Source of the DNA: Lacihabitans sp. CCS-44
GTDB taxonomy: Bacteria; Bacteroidota; Bacteroidia; Cytophagales; Spirosomataceae
Assembly: GCF_024343735.1 (NCBI RefSeq)
Contig: NZ_RJUE01000058.1
Location: forward strand, 124,001-188,000
Reading direction: 5' to 3'
Length of the DNA: 64,000 bases
Position numbers and translations under genes: made by a program. Below the pieces are notes generated by a model. That model saw only the letters and a list, made by a program, of their open reading frames with translations, ran no database searches and was not told where the DNA came from. Positions 1 through 9,496 of the stretch are shown here, piece by piece. Each line of letters opens with the position of its first letter. Position 1 is the stretch's first letter.

Positions 1-631
1 TAAATTTGAGATTATTTCAGGAGAAAGGAGGTTTAGGGCCGCTAAATTGGCTGGTCTTGAAAAAATGCCTGCCTTCATCAGAGATGTGGACGACCACCGA
101 TCCATAGAAATGGCTTTGATTGAGAATATTCAAAGAGAAAATCTGAATCCAATAGAGATAGCTTTGTCTTACCAAAGAATGGTTACCGAATGCCAAGTAA
201 GTCAAGAAGAACTTGGTAAAAGGGTAGGTAAAAGCCGTTCAGCTGTTACTAATTATCTCAGATTACTCAACCTGCCAACGGAGGTTCAATCAGGGCTAAT
301 ATTAGGTGTTATATCTATGGGTCAAGCTCGGCCGCTGATACCGATTCAAGACACCAATTTGCAAATAGATATTTATCAAAGAATATTAGAAAACGACCTG
401 AGTGCGAGAGAAATAGAGTCATTGGTAAAAAAAGGTAATGCTTTTGAGGCTGGTGCAAATGAACTTGATTTGCATAAAGAAGACATGAGGATAGAAGAAA
501 TTACCCTCAAAGGCAAAACCCTCGTACCCATCAAAATTCAAATTCAAGACCTCAACAAAGGCAACGTGGCCATTAAGTTTTCAAACGCTGAAGAATTAGC
601 TGAAATTTTAGCAAAACTGGAAGTGAGTTGA
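1..631 (+). CDS. parB: ParB chromosome partitioning protein (5' end outside window)
   Basis: This is the C-terminal part of a ParB/Spo0J-type CTPase that binds parS sites and loads partition complexes. The frame is open from base 2, before any start codon. It begins inside the ParB/Srx motif (GERRFRAAKLAGL), continues with ENIQRENLNPIE, and then has the HTH region (SQEELGKRVGKSRSAVTNYLRL), followed by a short C-terminal dimerisation tail. The gene therefore starts upstream of the window. An apparent TTG start at 47 lies inside the conserved domain and should be ignored. The last 74 bases (557-630) recur as an imperfect copy at 1471-1544. Identification is firm; only the N-terminus is missing. 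Confidence 0.95.
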   Translation, partial: KFEIISGERRFRAAKLAGLEKMPAFIRDVDDHRSIEMALIENIQRENLNPIEIALSYQRMVTECQVSQEELGKRVGKSRSAVTNYLRLLNLPTEVQSGLILGVISMGQARPLIPIQDTNLQIDIYQRILENDLSAREIESLVKKGNAFEAGANELDLHKEDMRIEEITLKGKTLVPIKIQIQDLNKGNVAIKFSNAEELAEILAKLEVS

Positions 632-943
632 AAATATAGATATTTTTATGCTCTTAGGAGATTAATTCATTATTTGGTTATTTAGAACTCTCTCATTATA
701 GTACGCTTTTGTTGGTTGTTTTGTAAGTAATTTTATGTTGTCAGGGTTTGTAATTACCTTTTTTTCTAAAATCATAAATCAGGTTACTCTACCTTTGAAG
801 TTTGATTGTACGGTGAAAAAGGGTATTTTCTCCAACATTTTTTTAGGTTGAGTCAATCAATTGTAAAGAATTTTTGGTTATTTCTCAGTAAAGACTTAAA
901 TTTCGACATTCAGATAACACATTTGTAAAAAAATAACCTTAGA
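632..943. other. Gene-free spacer between parB and the TA remnant
   Basis: I see no ORF or RNA gene in this AT-rich spacer of about 310 bases. A partial match to the -7 box (ACATTTG, about 919-925) precedes the antitoxin gene, but no convincing -33 partner is visible. The whole stretch lies between the two copies of the parB tail, so it may have arrived with the toxin-antitoxin unit. Confidence 0.5.
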
Positions 944-1144
944 ATGGAAACACTAGTGGTTCAGGGAAATACCAAGTCTGAGATGAAGTTATTCAAATCT
1001 TTGGCTCATCGTTTGGGTTTGAAAGCTAAGTTCATGTCAGCTTCCGAAATGGAGGATTTGTCCTTGGCAAATGCAATGGAAACGGGAAGAACTGGAGAGT
1101 TTGTTGATTTAAAAGTATTTCTTGAAAATTTAGAGAAGAAATGA
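944..1144 (+). CDS. Putative antitoxin (small, RelB/YafN-like position)
   Basis: This 66-residue protein probably neutralises the RelE/YoeB-like toxin encoded directly downstream. It has no domain I can name with certainty. The assignment rests on size, the acidic C-terminal half (DLKVFLENLEKK) and architecture. Its TGA stop overlaps the toxin ATG as ATGA (1141-1144), the usual translational coupling of type II toxin-antitoxin pairs. The toxin frame is broken, so the antitoxin may persist as an orphan. It lies in an island bounded by two copies of the parB 3' end, which suggests horizontal acquisition. Confidence 0.6.
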   Translation: METLVVQGNTKSEMKLFKSLAHRLGLKAKFMSASEMEDLSLANAMETGRTGEFVDLKVFLENLEKK

Positions 1145-1407
1145 TTGTTAAAATCGACTTATCTTTTGAGAAAGATGTTCGAAAAATCAATGATGCAAAT
1201 ACGCTAAGAAAATTAGGAATCACGATCGAATCATGTATTTCTGCGAATTCAATCCAAGATATTAAAAATTTCAAGAAGTTATCAGGATTTAAAAACTATT
1301 AAAGGATTAGACTGGGAGAATACCGAATTGGATTGCAACTCCAAGGCCAAGAAATTATTTTTGAAAGGATTTTACACAGAAAGGAAATTTACAGGTTCTT
1401 TCCATAA
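1141..1407 (+). pseudogene. RelE/ParE-superfamily mRNA interferase toxin, broken by an in-frame stop
   Basis: Read through one stop codon, this frame gives an 88-residue RelE/ParE-superfamily toxin. Family signatures are present on both sides of the break: KLSGFKNY before it, then RIRLGEYRIG, and a C-terminal HRKEIYRFFP. TAA at 1300-1302 lies where relatives have a second tyrosine (GFKNYYRIR), so a TAT or TAC codon appears to have become TAA by one substitution. There is no frameshift. The truncated 53-residue product would lack the C-terminal catalytic strand, so it should be non-toxic. A sequencing error or suppression cannot be excluded from sequence alone. Confidence 0.8.
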
Positions 1408-1470
1408 TGCAAAACTCCTAACAGAAAAGATAAGCTTTATACTTATCATCTTTATAAATGGTTTCTTCAA

Positions 1471-1544
1471 AAAGGCAACATTGCTATTAAGTTTTCAAAC
1501 GCCGAAGAATTAGCTGATATTTTAGCAAAACTGGAGGTGGGTTG
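1471..1544 (+). repeat. Duplicated 3' end of parB
   Basis: These 74 bases match parB 557-630 with seven mismatches by hand alignment (about 91 % identity). Most differences are synonymous or conservative in the parB frame (V to I, E to D), but the stop is changed from TGA to TGG. The copy lies 914 bases downstream, after the toxin remnant. The arrangement looks like a unit that entered the 3' end of parB and supplied a replacement tail, leaving the original tail as a relic. Confidence 0.85.
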
Positions 1545-1666
1545 GTTTTTATTTAATTCGATTTTTTTTTCTTCAAAATTTTTACCATGTTTCCCTTTCG
1601 TTTCCCTTTTTGGCTAAAGTTTATTAGTTAGCTTGTTTGTTATTGAACAAACATTTACCTCCTTTA

Positions 1667-1702
1667 TTTTGGCAAATAATCCAACAATTTTTACTATATT
1701 TG
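1667..1702 (+). promoter_or_regulatory. Predicted gyrB promoter
   Basis: TATATTTG at 1695-1702 is a perfect match to the Bacteroidota -7 box TAnnTTTG. TTTTGG at 1667-1672 is a good -33 element at a start-to-start distance of about 28. Transcription would begin near 1709, giving a leader of about 70 nt before gyrB. Confidence 0.6.
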
Positions 1703-1732
1703 TGGGTTAAAATTCTACATTAAAATCATTAA

Positions 1733-3739
<2,007 letters not shown>

Positions 3740-3757
3740 TATCAAGTGATTTTATAT

Positions 3758-3792
3758 AAATGGCGAGCTGTTAGCAGTTCGCCATTTTTTTT
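3758..3792 (+). terminator. gyrB intrinsic terminator
   Basis: A ten-pair stem, TGGCGAGCTG paired with CAGTTCGCCA (one G-U pair) around a TTAG loop, is followed by a run of eight T. Confidence 0.85.
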
Positions 3793-3923
3793 GCTTGATG
3801 GTCAATTTATGATTTTCTTTATTAATGTAAATGTTGCTAAGCGTTTTTTATTCTACCCAAAAACTATAATTGCATTTTTTAAATAATAAATAGGTGTTTT
3901 TTTTTATAAATAAGCCCTTTTAT

Positions 3924-3931
3924 TATATTTG
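3924..3931 (+). promoter_or_regulatory. -7 box of the fadD promoter, decides the start codon
   Basis: TATATTTG is a perfect TAnnTTTG box. It would start transcription near 3938, downstream of the first in-frame start at 3894. This favours ATG 3981 as the real fadD start. I see no clear -33 element. Confidence 0.55.
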
Positions 3932-3980
3932 TAAAACACTTAATCGTTCATTAATAACAACCTTAAAAACCAAATCAGAT

Positions 3981-5663
3981 ATGTCAAATAATTTTCCATG
4001 GGTGAGTAAGTACCCTAGCGGTATATCAGCAGAACTTAATCCAGACGCCTATTCATCTCTTGTAGAACTCATGGAAGAAGGTTTTAAGAGATTTAGCGAT
4101 CAGCCAGCCTATACTTTCATGGACAAAACCCTGACCTATGCTCAGGTAGATAAAAAGTCGAGGGATTTTGCAGCTTACCTACAAAGTTTAGGTCTTCAAA
4201 AAGGTGATAAGATTGCCATTCAGATGCCCAACTGTTCGCAGTATCCTATTGCTCTTTATGGTTCTTTGAGGGCAGGTTTGGTAGTGGTAAATACCAATCC
4301 GCTTTATACACCAAGAGAAATGAAACATCAGTTTACAGACTCAGGAGCTAAAGCTATAGTGATGGTGGCCAACTTCGCCTTTAATCTTGAAAAAGTAATA
4401 GAAGAAACACAAATTAAGCATGTGATAATTACAGAATTAGGCGATTTATTGGGTTTTCCAAAGAAACAAATCGTGAATTTTGTAGTAAAAAGTGTCAAAA
4501 AGATGGTGCCTGATTACTCTATTTCAGATGTTGTAAAGTTTGGAGATGCCCTTTCGATGGGAGAAGCTGCTAGCTATACTAGGCCAAGTTTAGCCGGTAG
4601 TGATACGGCTTTTATTCAGTATACAGGTGGAACAACTGGTGTTTCTAAAGGTGCGGTTTTGAGTCACCGCAACATGGTAGCCAATACAGAAGGCATAGCC
4701 GCTTGGTTCGGGCCGATGATGAAATTCGATTTTCCAAGAACGATATTAGGAGCATTGCCTTTTTACCATATTTTTGCTCTAACCGTTAATGCTTTCTCTA
4801 CTTTTAAGTTGGGATTTCACAACCTCATGATTCCTAATCCGAGAGATCAAAAGGCATTGTTGAAAGACCTTAAAAAACACAAATTATTCGTTTTTCCAGG
4901 CTTGAATACCCTTTTTAATTCACTTTTGAATAATCCTGAGTTTTTGGCCTTGGATTTTTCTAACCTAAAAATTACTATTTCTGGAGGCATGGCTCTGCAA
5001 AAAACAGTTGCCGATGCTTGGGAAAAAGCAACTGGTTGTAGAGTAACGGAAGGATATGGGCTTTCAGAGACAGCTCCTGTGCTTTCGTGTAATCCTGTAG
5101 ATGGTACACAACAAATTGGTACTATTGGTTTGCCATTTCCTTCTACTGAAATGCGAATCTTGAAAGAAGATGGTAATTGGGGGGAAGTAGGAGAAGTGGG
5201 TGAGATTTGTGCTTTTGGGCCTCAAGTAATGGCTGGTTATTATTTGAGAGCTGAAGAAACTGCCAATGTGTTTATAAATGATGAAAAAAGTAGGCCTTTT
5301 TTCAAAACTGGCGATATTGGACTGATGCAGCCCGATGGATTCTTCAAGATAGTAGATAGAAAGAAAGACATGATATTGGTGTCGGGCTTTAATGTTTTTC
5401 CAAATGAAATAGAGGAAGTGGTTTCGCAGTGTCCGGGGGTCTTGGAGGTTGCTTGTATAGGTGTGCCAGATGACAAATCTACTGAGGCAGTTAAGATTTT
5501 TGTGGTTAAAAAGGACCCCAATCTTACCGAAGACGCAGTTCGGGATTTCTGTAAAGAGAATTTGACTGGTTATAAATGTCCTAAGCACGTGGAGTTTAGG
5601 GGAGATTTACCTAAAACCAACGTAGGTAAAATATTGCGACGTGAGCTCAGGGATAACAAATAG
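3981..5663 (+). CDS. fadD: Long-chain fatty acid-CoA ligase
   Basis: This 560-residue ANL-superfamily enzyme activates fatty acids to acyl-CoA with ATP in the cytoplasm. It shows the A3 phosphate loop (YTGGTTGVSKGA), the A5 motif (GYGLSETAP), the A7 motif (FKTGDIG), the FACS signature region (DGFFKIVDRKKDMILVSGFN) and the C-terminal catalytic lysine in KTNVGKILRREL. A longer frame opens at 3894, but those 29 residues are lysine- and phenylalanine-rich with no family match, and a consensus -7 box lies inside them. MSNNFPWVSKYP is therefore taken as the N-terminus. It is a single-gene unit with its own terminator. Confidence 0.93.
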   Translation: MSNNFPWVSKYPSGISAELNPDAYSSLVELMEEGFKRFSDQPAYTFMDKTLTYAQVDKKSRDFAAYLQSLGLQKGDKIAIQMPNCSQYPIALYGSLRAGLVVVNTNPLYTPREMKHQFTDSGAKAIVMVANFAFNLEKVIEETQIKHVIITELGDLLGFPKKQIVNFVVKSVKKMVPDYSISDVVKFGDALSMGEAASYTRPSLAGSDTAFIQYTGGTTGVSKGAVLSHRNMVANTEGIAAWFGPMMKFDFPRTILGALPFYHIFALTVNAFSTFKLGFHNLMIPNPRDQKALLKDLKKHKLFVFPGLNTLFNSLLNNPEFLALDFSNLKITISGGMALQKTVADAWEKATGCRVTEGYGLSETAPVLSCNPVDGTQQIGTIGLPFPSTEMRILKEDGNWGEVGEVGEICAFGPQVMAGYYLRAEETANVFINDEKSRPFFKTGDIGLMQPDGFFKIVDRKKDMILVSGFNVFPNEIEEVVSQCPGVLEVACIGVPDDKSTEAVKIFVVKKDPNLTEDAVRDFCKENLTGYKCPKHVEFRGDLPKTNVGKILRRELRDNK

Positions 5664-5690
5664 AACCTAAAAAATATTTATTGTGTTTTG

Positions 5691-5716
5691 AAAACAGGCC
5701 AAGAGCCTGTTTTTTT
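5691..5716 (+). terminator. fadD intrinsic terminator abutting yidD
   Basis: AAAACAGGC and GCCTGTTTT form a nine-pair stem with a five-base loop, followed by T residues. The T tract ends directly at the yidD ATG, so the hairpin also occupies the place of a yidD ribosome binding site. Confidence 0.75.
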
Positions 5717-5962
5717 ATGAAATTAATAAATAAGATTTTTGGAGGGTTTTTGATTTTGATTGTAAAGATTTACCAGCTTGGTATCTCGCCTTATTTCCCT
5801 GATTCATGCCGATACCAACCCACTTGTTCGCAATACATGATAGACAGCATTAAAGAATGGGGGATTTTTAAAGGTACTTGGTTGGGCATTAAAAGAATAG
5901 CAAAATGTAACCCATGGGGTGGGCATGGCTGGGATCCCGTAAAAAGAAAACATGGACATTGA
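5717..5962 (+). CDS. yidD: Membrane protein insertion efficiency factor YidD
   Basis: YidD is a small protein at the inner membrane that assists YidC-dependent membrane protein insertion. The 81-residue form starting MKLINKIF has an N-terminal amphipathic/hydrophobic segment, then the signature YQLGISPYFPDSCRYQPTCS and the C-terminal KCNPWGGHGWDP block. The frame is open from 5681, but the extra residues are encoded by the fadD terminator hairpin, so ATG 5717 is chosen. It has no Shine-Dalgarno sequence, because the terminator T tract immediately precedes the ATG. It converges on the TauE/SafE gene with no intervening bases. Confidence 0.92.
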   Translation: MKLINKIFGGFLILIVKIYQLGISPYFPDSCRYQPTCSQYMIDSIKEWGIFKGTWLGIKRIAKCNPWGGHGWDPVKRKHGH

Positions 5963-6925
5963 TTAAGCACGAGGGTTTTTGGACAAGAAAAGGAATAGAA
6001 CCAAGCCACTTGCGAGGGTAATGGCACTAACTACCAACTGAAAAGCATTCGGTTTGATTACCCACATAGCACCCACAAACTGAACAAACAGGATGATATT
6101 CAAGAAGTTAGCTATGGCAGTTCTGGGTAGTTTGGACACTACAAAAGAACCAAGTGGAGCAAATATAATCACAAATGGGATGCAAGCAATCCACATTTCG
6201 AAGGCCTCAGGCTGAAAATCATTCACTACACCTGCATGAATAAAAAAGCCCAGAATAGTTTCGATACTCATAATAATTATAGACGAAGGCACTGCCACTT
6301 TTTCGTTTATGCCATAATAGATGGTCATCAAACAAAATGTAAAAATATTGATGCCCGTTCCAAAAATGGAGGAAATTATGCCTCCAATTAATCCAAAAAC
6401 CAATAATCTAATCATATCTGATTTTTGGAAATTTTCAATCAAATCATGCACCAATCTTGTTGGTTTGGAGTTTTCTCGCCAAAGAACAATGCCAAAACTT
6501 AGCCAAAGAGACACAAAAAAGAGCTTGGCCATTGGTGGTGAAATCAGCGGTACAACATAATAAGTGCCGAAAACTAGGCCAAATACGCCGCCGATGGTTA
6601 CGTATTTAATATAATTCCAATCAACTTTGAGTTTTAATCCAAAAATAAGTAGTGAGGCAGAAGTCATTCCCAAACTTTGAATAGCAAAGGCGAAATTTCG
6701 AGCAACAGCGGGTTTAATATCGAGCAGCAATGTGAAAACAGGATACGCCACTGCCGCACTACCCTCGGGGCTGGAGCCCGCTATAAAAGATCCAAAAATC
6801 ATGGTAACAACGGCCCAGACGTGTTTTTCGATGTAATAGAATAGGTTGTTTTGGCTAACAAAATAAAACCAAGAACACAAAACAATAAATAGGAAGGACA
6901 GATATAAAACAGGTAACTTTTTCAA
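5963..6925 (-). CDS. TauE/SafE (DUF81) family permease
   Basis: This 320-residue polytopic inner-membrane protein belongs to the sulfite exporter TauE/SafE family. It has about eight hydrophobic segments in two halves. The glycine-rich family repeats are visible near the start of each half (IFGSFIAGSSPEGSAAVAYP and LIGGIISSIFGTGINIF). Known members export sulfite, sulfoacetate or related anions, but the substrate cannot be read from sequence. An acidic Pro-Glu-Gly sits in the first repeat. No sulfur-metabolism gene is adjacent, so the physiological role is open. Confidence 0.85.
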   Translation of the reverse strand: MKKLPVLYLSFLFIVLCSWFYFVSQNNLFYYIEKHVWAVVTMIFGSFIAGSSPEGSAAVAYPVFTLLLDIKPAVARNFAFAIQSLGMTSASLLIFGLKLKVDWNYIKYVTIGGVFGLVFGTYYVVPLISPPMAKLFFVSLWLSFGIVLWRENSKPTRLVHDLIENFQKSDMIRLLVFGLIGGIISSIFGTGINIFTFCLMTIYYGINEKVAVPSSIIIMSIETILGFFIHAGVVNDFQPEAFEMWIACIPFVIIFAPLGSFVVSKLPRTAIANFLNIILFVQFVGAMWVIKPNAFQLVVSAITLASGLVLFLFLSKNPRA

Positions 6926-7078
6926 AAAAATGCTTTAAAGGTGTTTTTTATATTCAAATATAAGGCTAGGAATCAGAAATTCTGGAAAAAAACTAATAGT
7001 TTTGTTTTATTTTGTGGGGAATCTATTAAATACTGGAATTTTACAGATATTTAGGATATCAAAAGATATGATAATTTT

Positions 7079-7486
7079 ATGGCAAAATCTACGGATGCAA
7101 TAGACAGTGTGTTGGGTCAAATGACTGATCTTAACAAAAAGATGACTGATTTTTCGTCACATCTAATGAGTATGGTGGAGAACTACGATGTTTTGATGCA
7201 AAACCAGAGTCAAGTGGTGGACAATCAAGATATAGTGGTGGAGAACCAAAAAACGATTATCAAAAATCAAGGAATTATCACACACAATCAGTCTTCTATC
7301 ATACACAACCAGTCTGTAATTGTCAAAAATCAAGCTTATTTAAAGACTTTTTTATTTGCTCAAATCGAGATTTTAACGCTGTTGACCAATCGGCCCAAAG
7401 CTGAAATAGCAGAAGAAATAAAAAGTTATTTCGAAAACGCCCAGTTAGAAATCTCCAAAGGATTTGAAAATCCAGTAGGGGAGTAA
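7079..7486 (+). CDS. Small coiled-coil protein built of seven NQ heptads
   Basis: I do not recognise a named family. The 135-residue protein has an amphipathic N-terminus and then an exact seven-residue repeat with Asn-Gln at residues 42, 49, 56, 63, 70, 77 and 84. In each repeat Leu, Val or Ile lies three residues before the Asn. A weaker first copy is Asn-Tyr at 35. This is the pattern (V/I)xxNQxx expected for a parallel coiled coil with asparagine in core position d. A hydrophobic stretch (AYLKTFLFAQIEILTLL, about 86-102) follows, then a charged tail. There is no signal peptide. The gene converges on an XRE regulator with a four-base gap. Confidence 0.75.
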   Translation: MAKSTDAIDSVLGQMTDLNKKMTDFSSHLMSMVENYDVLMQNQSQVVDNQDIVVENQKTIIKNQGIITHNQSSIIHNQSVIVKNQAYLKTFLFAQIEILTLLTNRPKAEIAEEIKSYFENAQLEISKGFENPVGE

Positions 7487-7490
7487 GTGT

Positions 7491-7967
7491 TTATTTCTGA
7501 ATCAACTTGATTTTTTCTTCTAGCAAAATAATCTGACTTCTCAATAGTTCTATTTCCGAAAGCTTGCTTGCTTTTAGCTGCTCTTGCAGTCGCATCTGCA
7601 AAGTCAGTGATTCTACCTTTTGTTTTTGTAATCTCAACTCCAGCATCAGTTCATTTTTTTGTTTCTCCAAAACCTCGGCATACTCTTTTGCTTCCAAAAT
7701 TTGCTTTGGAAGAGACTCAATGTTTTTTAATACAAAGTTATTTTTTTCTGTTTTTTCCAAAATTTCGGAAAATTCTAAAATATCAACACTCGTTTTAAAG
7801 TGGTCTGCTATCTTTCTGCATATAATTAATGAAGGTGAGAATTTGTCATTTTCATAGTCTGAAAGGGCACTTTTGCTTACATTTAAGGCTTCTGCAAGCT
7901 CTTCAAGTGTGATTTTGTGATATTTTCTTAAGTTTTTTAAATTTTCAGAAAAGTAACTTTTTGTCAT
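7491..7967 (-). CDS. XRE-family HTH regulator with C-terminal coiled coil
   Basis: This 158-residue protein has a Cro/CI-type helix-turn-helix (about residues 8-62: NLKNLRKYHKITLEELAEAL then VSKSALSDYEND), which binds DNA. It is followed by a long Leu/Gln/Lys-rich coiled coil (about 75-158) that probably drives dimerisation. No ligand domain is visible. A 15-base perfect palindrome and a shorter inverted repeat lie just upstream, which is consistent with autoregulation. It is convergent with the heptad-repeat coiled-coil gene, so the two could interact, but that is only inference. Confidence 0.85.
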   Translation of the reverse strand: MTKSYFSENLKNLRKYHKITLEELAEALNVSKSALSDYENDKFSPSLIICRKIADHFKTSVDILEFSEILEKTEKNNFVLKNIESLPKQILEAKEYAEVLEKQKNELMLELRLQKQKVESLTLQMRLQEQLKASKLSEIELLRSQIILLEEKIKLIQK

Positions 7968-7985
7968 TTGTTAAAATATTTTTTT

Positions 7986-8059
7986 TCCAATATTTTGGAA
8001 AACTACAATTGAATTGTAATTTTGTCATGAAATAATGTAACAATTTACATTCAAAATTA
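7986..8059. promoter_or_regulatory. Candidate operator and divergent promoter region of the XRE gene
   Basis: TCCAA-TATT-TTGGA (7986-7999) and the perfect palindrome TACAATTGAATTGTA (8004-8018) lie between the XRE gene and the DUF3179 gene. Perfect TAnnTTTG boxes occur on the minus strand (TAATTTTG, 8059 down to 8052) and on the plus strand (8017-8024, overlapping the palindrome). The palindromes are plausible binding sites for the XRE protein. Confidence 0.45.
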
Positions 8060-8199
8060 AAATAGAGCAAGGGTTTTAAATAACTCAGGCATTTATATAA
8101 AGAGTTTCAATTATAGAACATGTGATTGATAGGTTAATGTAATCATATTAGTTGGTGTCAGTGACGCTTCCAAATATTATTTTTTTTCAAATACTTACC

Positions 8200-9339
8200 A
8201 TGAAAAAACTATTCCTTGTCGGTGTTATTGGTCTTATTTTGTTCGAAATAGCCAATGTTTATTTTATCATGCCTATGCCAAGCAGTCAACGTATGCGTAG
8301 CATAGAGTTTGCCTACTTTCTGTATTCTTACCGTTGGTTTTTTAGAGTTGCATTTGGGCTACTTCTTTTGTTGGGTTTAGTGAAGGCTTATAAATCAAAT
8401 CGTTGGATGGTTTTGAGTATGCTTTTGGTTGCAGTAGGGGTTTGCTATATGTTCAATTTCAGAATGGCAGCTGATGCTATGTTTTATCAGCCAGGGCAAG
8501 TATTGATGAAAAACAGTCAAGAAAGTAAGGTGAAAAAAGACAAACTCATACTTGGTATCGCCATGGGGAATGAGGCCAAAGCTTATCCCATTCAATACAT
8601 CGGTTATCACCATCAAGTTTTAGACTCCATTGCGGGTAAACCTATTATGGTTACTTACTGCACAGTTTGTCGTACAGGAAGAATTTTTGAACCGACCGTC
8701 AACGGAAAACCTGAAGCCTTTAGATTGGTCGGTATGGATCATTTCAATGCCATGTTTGAGGACCAAACTACCAAAAGCTGGTGGAGACAAGCCAATGGTG
8801 AATCTCTGATAGGTAAACTCAAAGGTACATTATTGCCCGAGTTAGCTGCCCAGCAGATGTCTTTGCAGAAATGGCTCGCCTTGTATCCACATTCCAAGAT
8901 TATGCAGGCGGATACCAACTACAATGAAACCTACGAAAAAATGAAAAAATATGAACTTGGACACGGAAATAGTGAGTTGACCAAAACGGATTCGCTTTCG
9001 TGGAAAGATAAGTCATGGGTGGTGGGTATAAAACTAAAAAATGCGAGTAAGGCATTTGATTGGAATCGTCTGAAAAATGAAAGGATAATAAATGATAAAG
9101 TAGGACGCCAGCCTATAGTTTTGGCCTTGGCGGCTGATAAAAAGAGTTTTGTTGCTTTTGAAAGGACTTCGTTTTTTCAAAAAATAACGCTTAGGAACGA
9201 CTCCTTGGTGGTTGGGAGAACTGTATATGATATGAAAGGAATCAGTAAGGATAAGTCTACTTCGTTGAAGAGAATCAATGCCTATCAAGAGCTTTGGCAC
9301 AGTTGGAAAACATTTAATCCAGACACTCAAAAGTATTAA
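8200..9339 (+). CDS. DUF3179 domain-containing membrane protein
   Basis: The 379-residue protein starts with three hydrophobic segments (about residues 5-25, 40-65 and 70-90), followed by a large extracytoplasmic DUF3179 domain. The family hallmark TYCTVCRTGRIF, with its Cys-x2-Cys pair, is present, as are GMDHFNAMFED and SWWRQANGE. The family has no established biochemical function; the cysteine pair suggests redox or metal binding. The frame opens at 8152, but ATG 8200 begins a good membrane segment (MKKLFLVGVIGLILFE) and is preferred. It is the first gene before an outer-membrane locus and could belong to it. Confidence 0.85.
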   Translation: MKKLFLVGVIGLILFEIANVYFIMPMPSSQRMRSIEFAYFLYSYRWFFRVAFGLLLLLGLVKAYKSNRWMVLSMLLVAVGVCYMFNFRMAADAMFYQPGQVLMKNSQESKVKKDKLILGIAMGNEAKAYPIQYIGYHHQVLDSIAGKPIMVTYCTVCRTGRIFEPTVNGKPEAFRLVGMDHFNAMFEDQTTKSWWRQANGESLIGKLKGTLLPELAAQQMSLQKWLALYPHSKIMQADTNYNETYEKMKKYELGHGNSELTKTDSLSWKDKSWVVGIKLKNASKAFDWNRLKNERIINDKVGRQPIVLALAADKKSFVAFERTSFFQKITLRNDSLVVGRTVYDMKGISKDKSTSLKRINAYQELWHSWKTFNPDTQKY

Positions 9340-9412
9340 AAATCCAGAAATTCGGAAAAATTACACTAATATGTGTTAATTTTGCTGATTTTGAGATATA
9401 TTTTTCCATTTT

Positions 9413-9443
9413 TTTGAATATTTGAATATTCGTTGTAATATTG
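9413..9443 (+). promoter_or_regulatory. Possible promoter of the outer-membrane locus
   Basis: TTTG at 9413-9416 and TAATATTG at 9436-9443 (one mismatch to TAnnTTTG) are 23 bases apart. This would give a leader of about 47 nt before ATG 9497. Confidence 0.35.
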
Positions 9444-9496
9444 CAAAACTTTCTGAGTTAAATACCTTTTTGTTAACCAATACCATTTTAAGTTTT

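Noticed and set aside
1328-1513. 61-codon frame after the toxin
   Set aside because: It is out of frame with the toxin remnant and the parB tail copy; it is only a shadow.
3894-3980. N-terminal extension of FadD
   Set aside because: A perfect -7 box lies inside it and the extra residues match no family N-terminus.
5064-5588. 174-codon antisense frame inside fadD
   Set aside because: Lies fully opposite conserved fadD motifs; no promoter or family signature.
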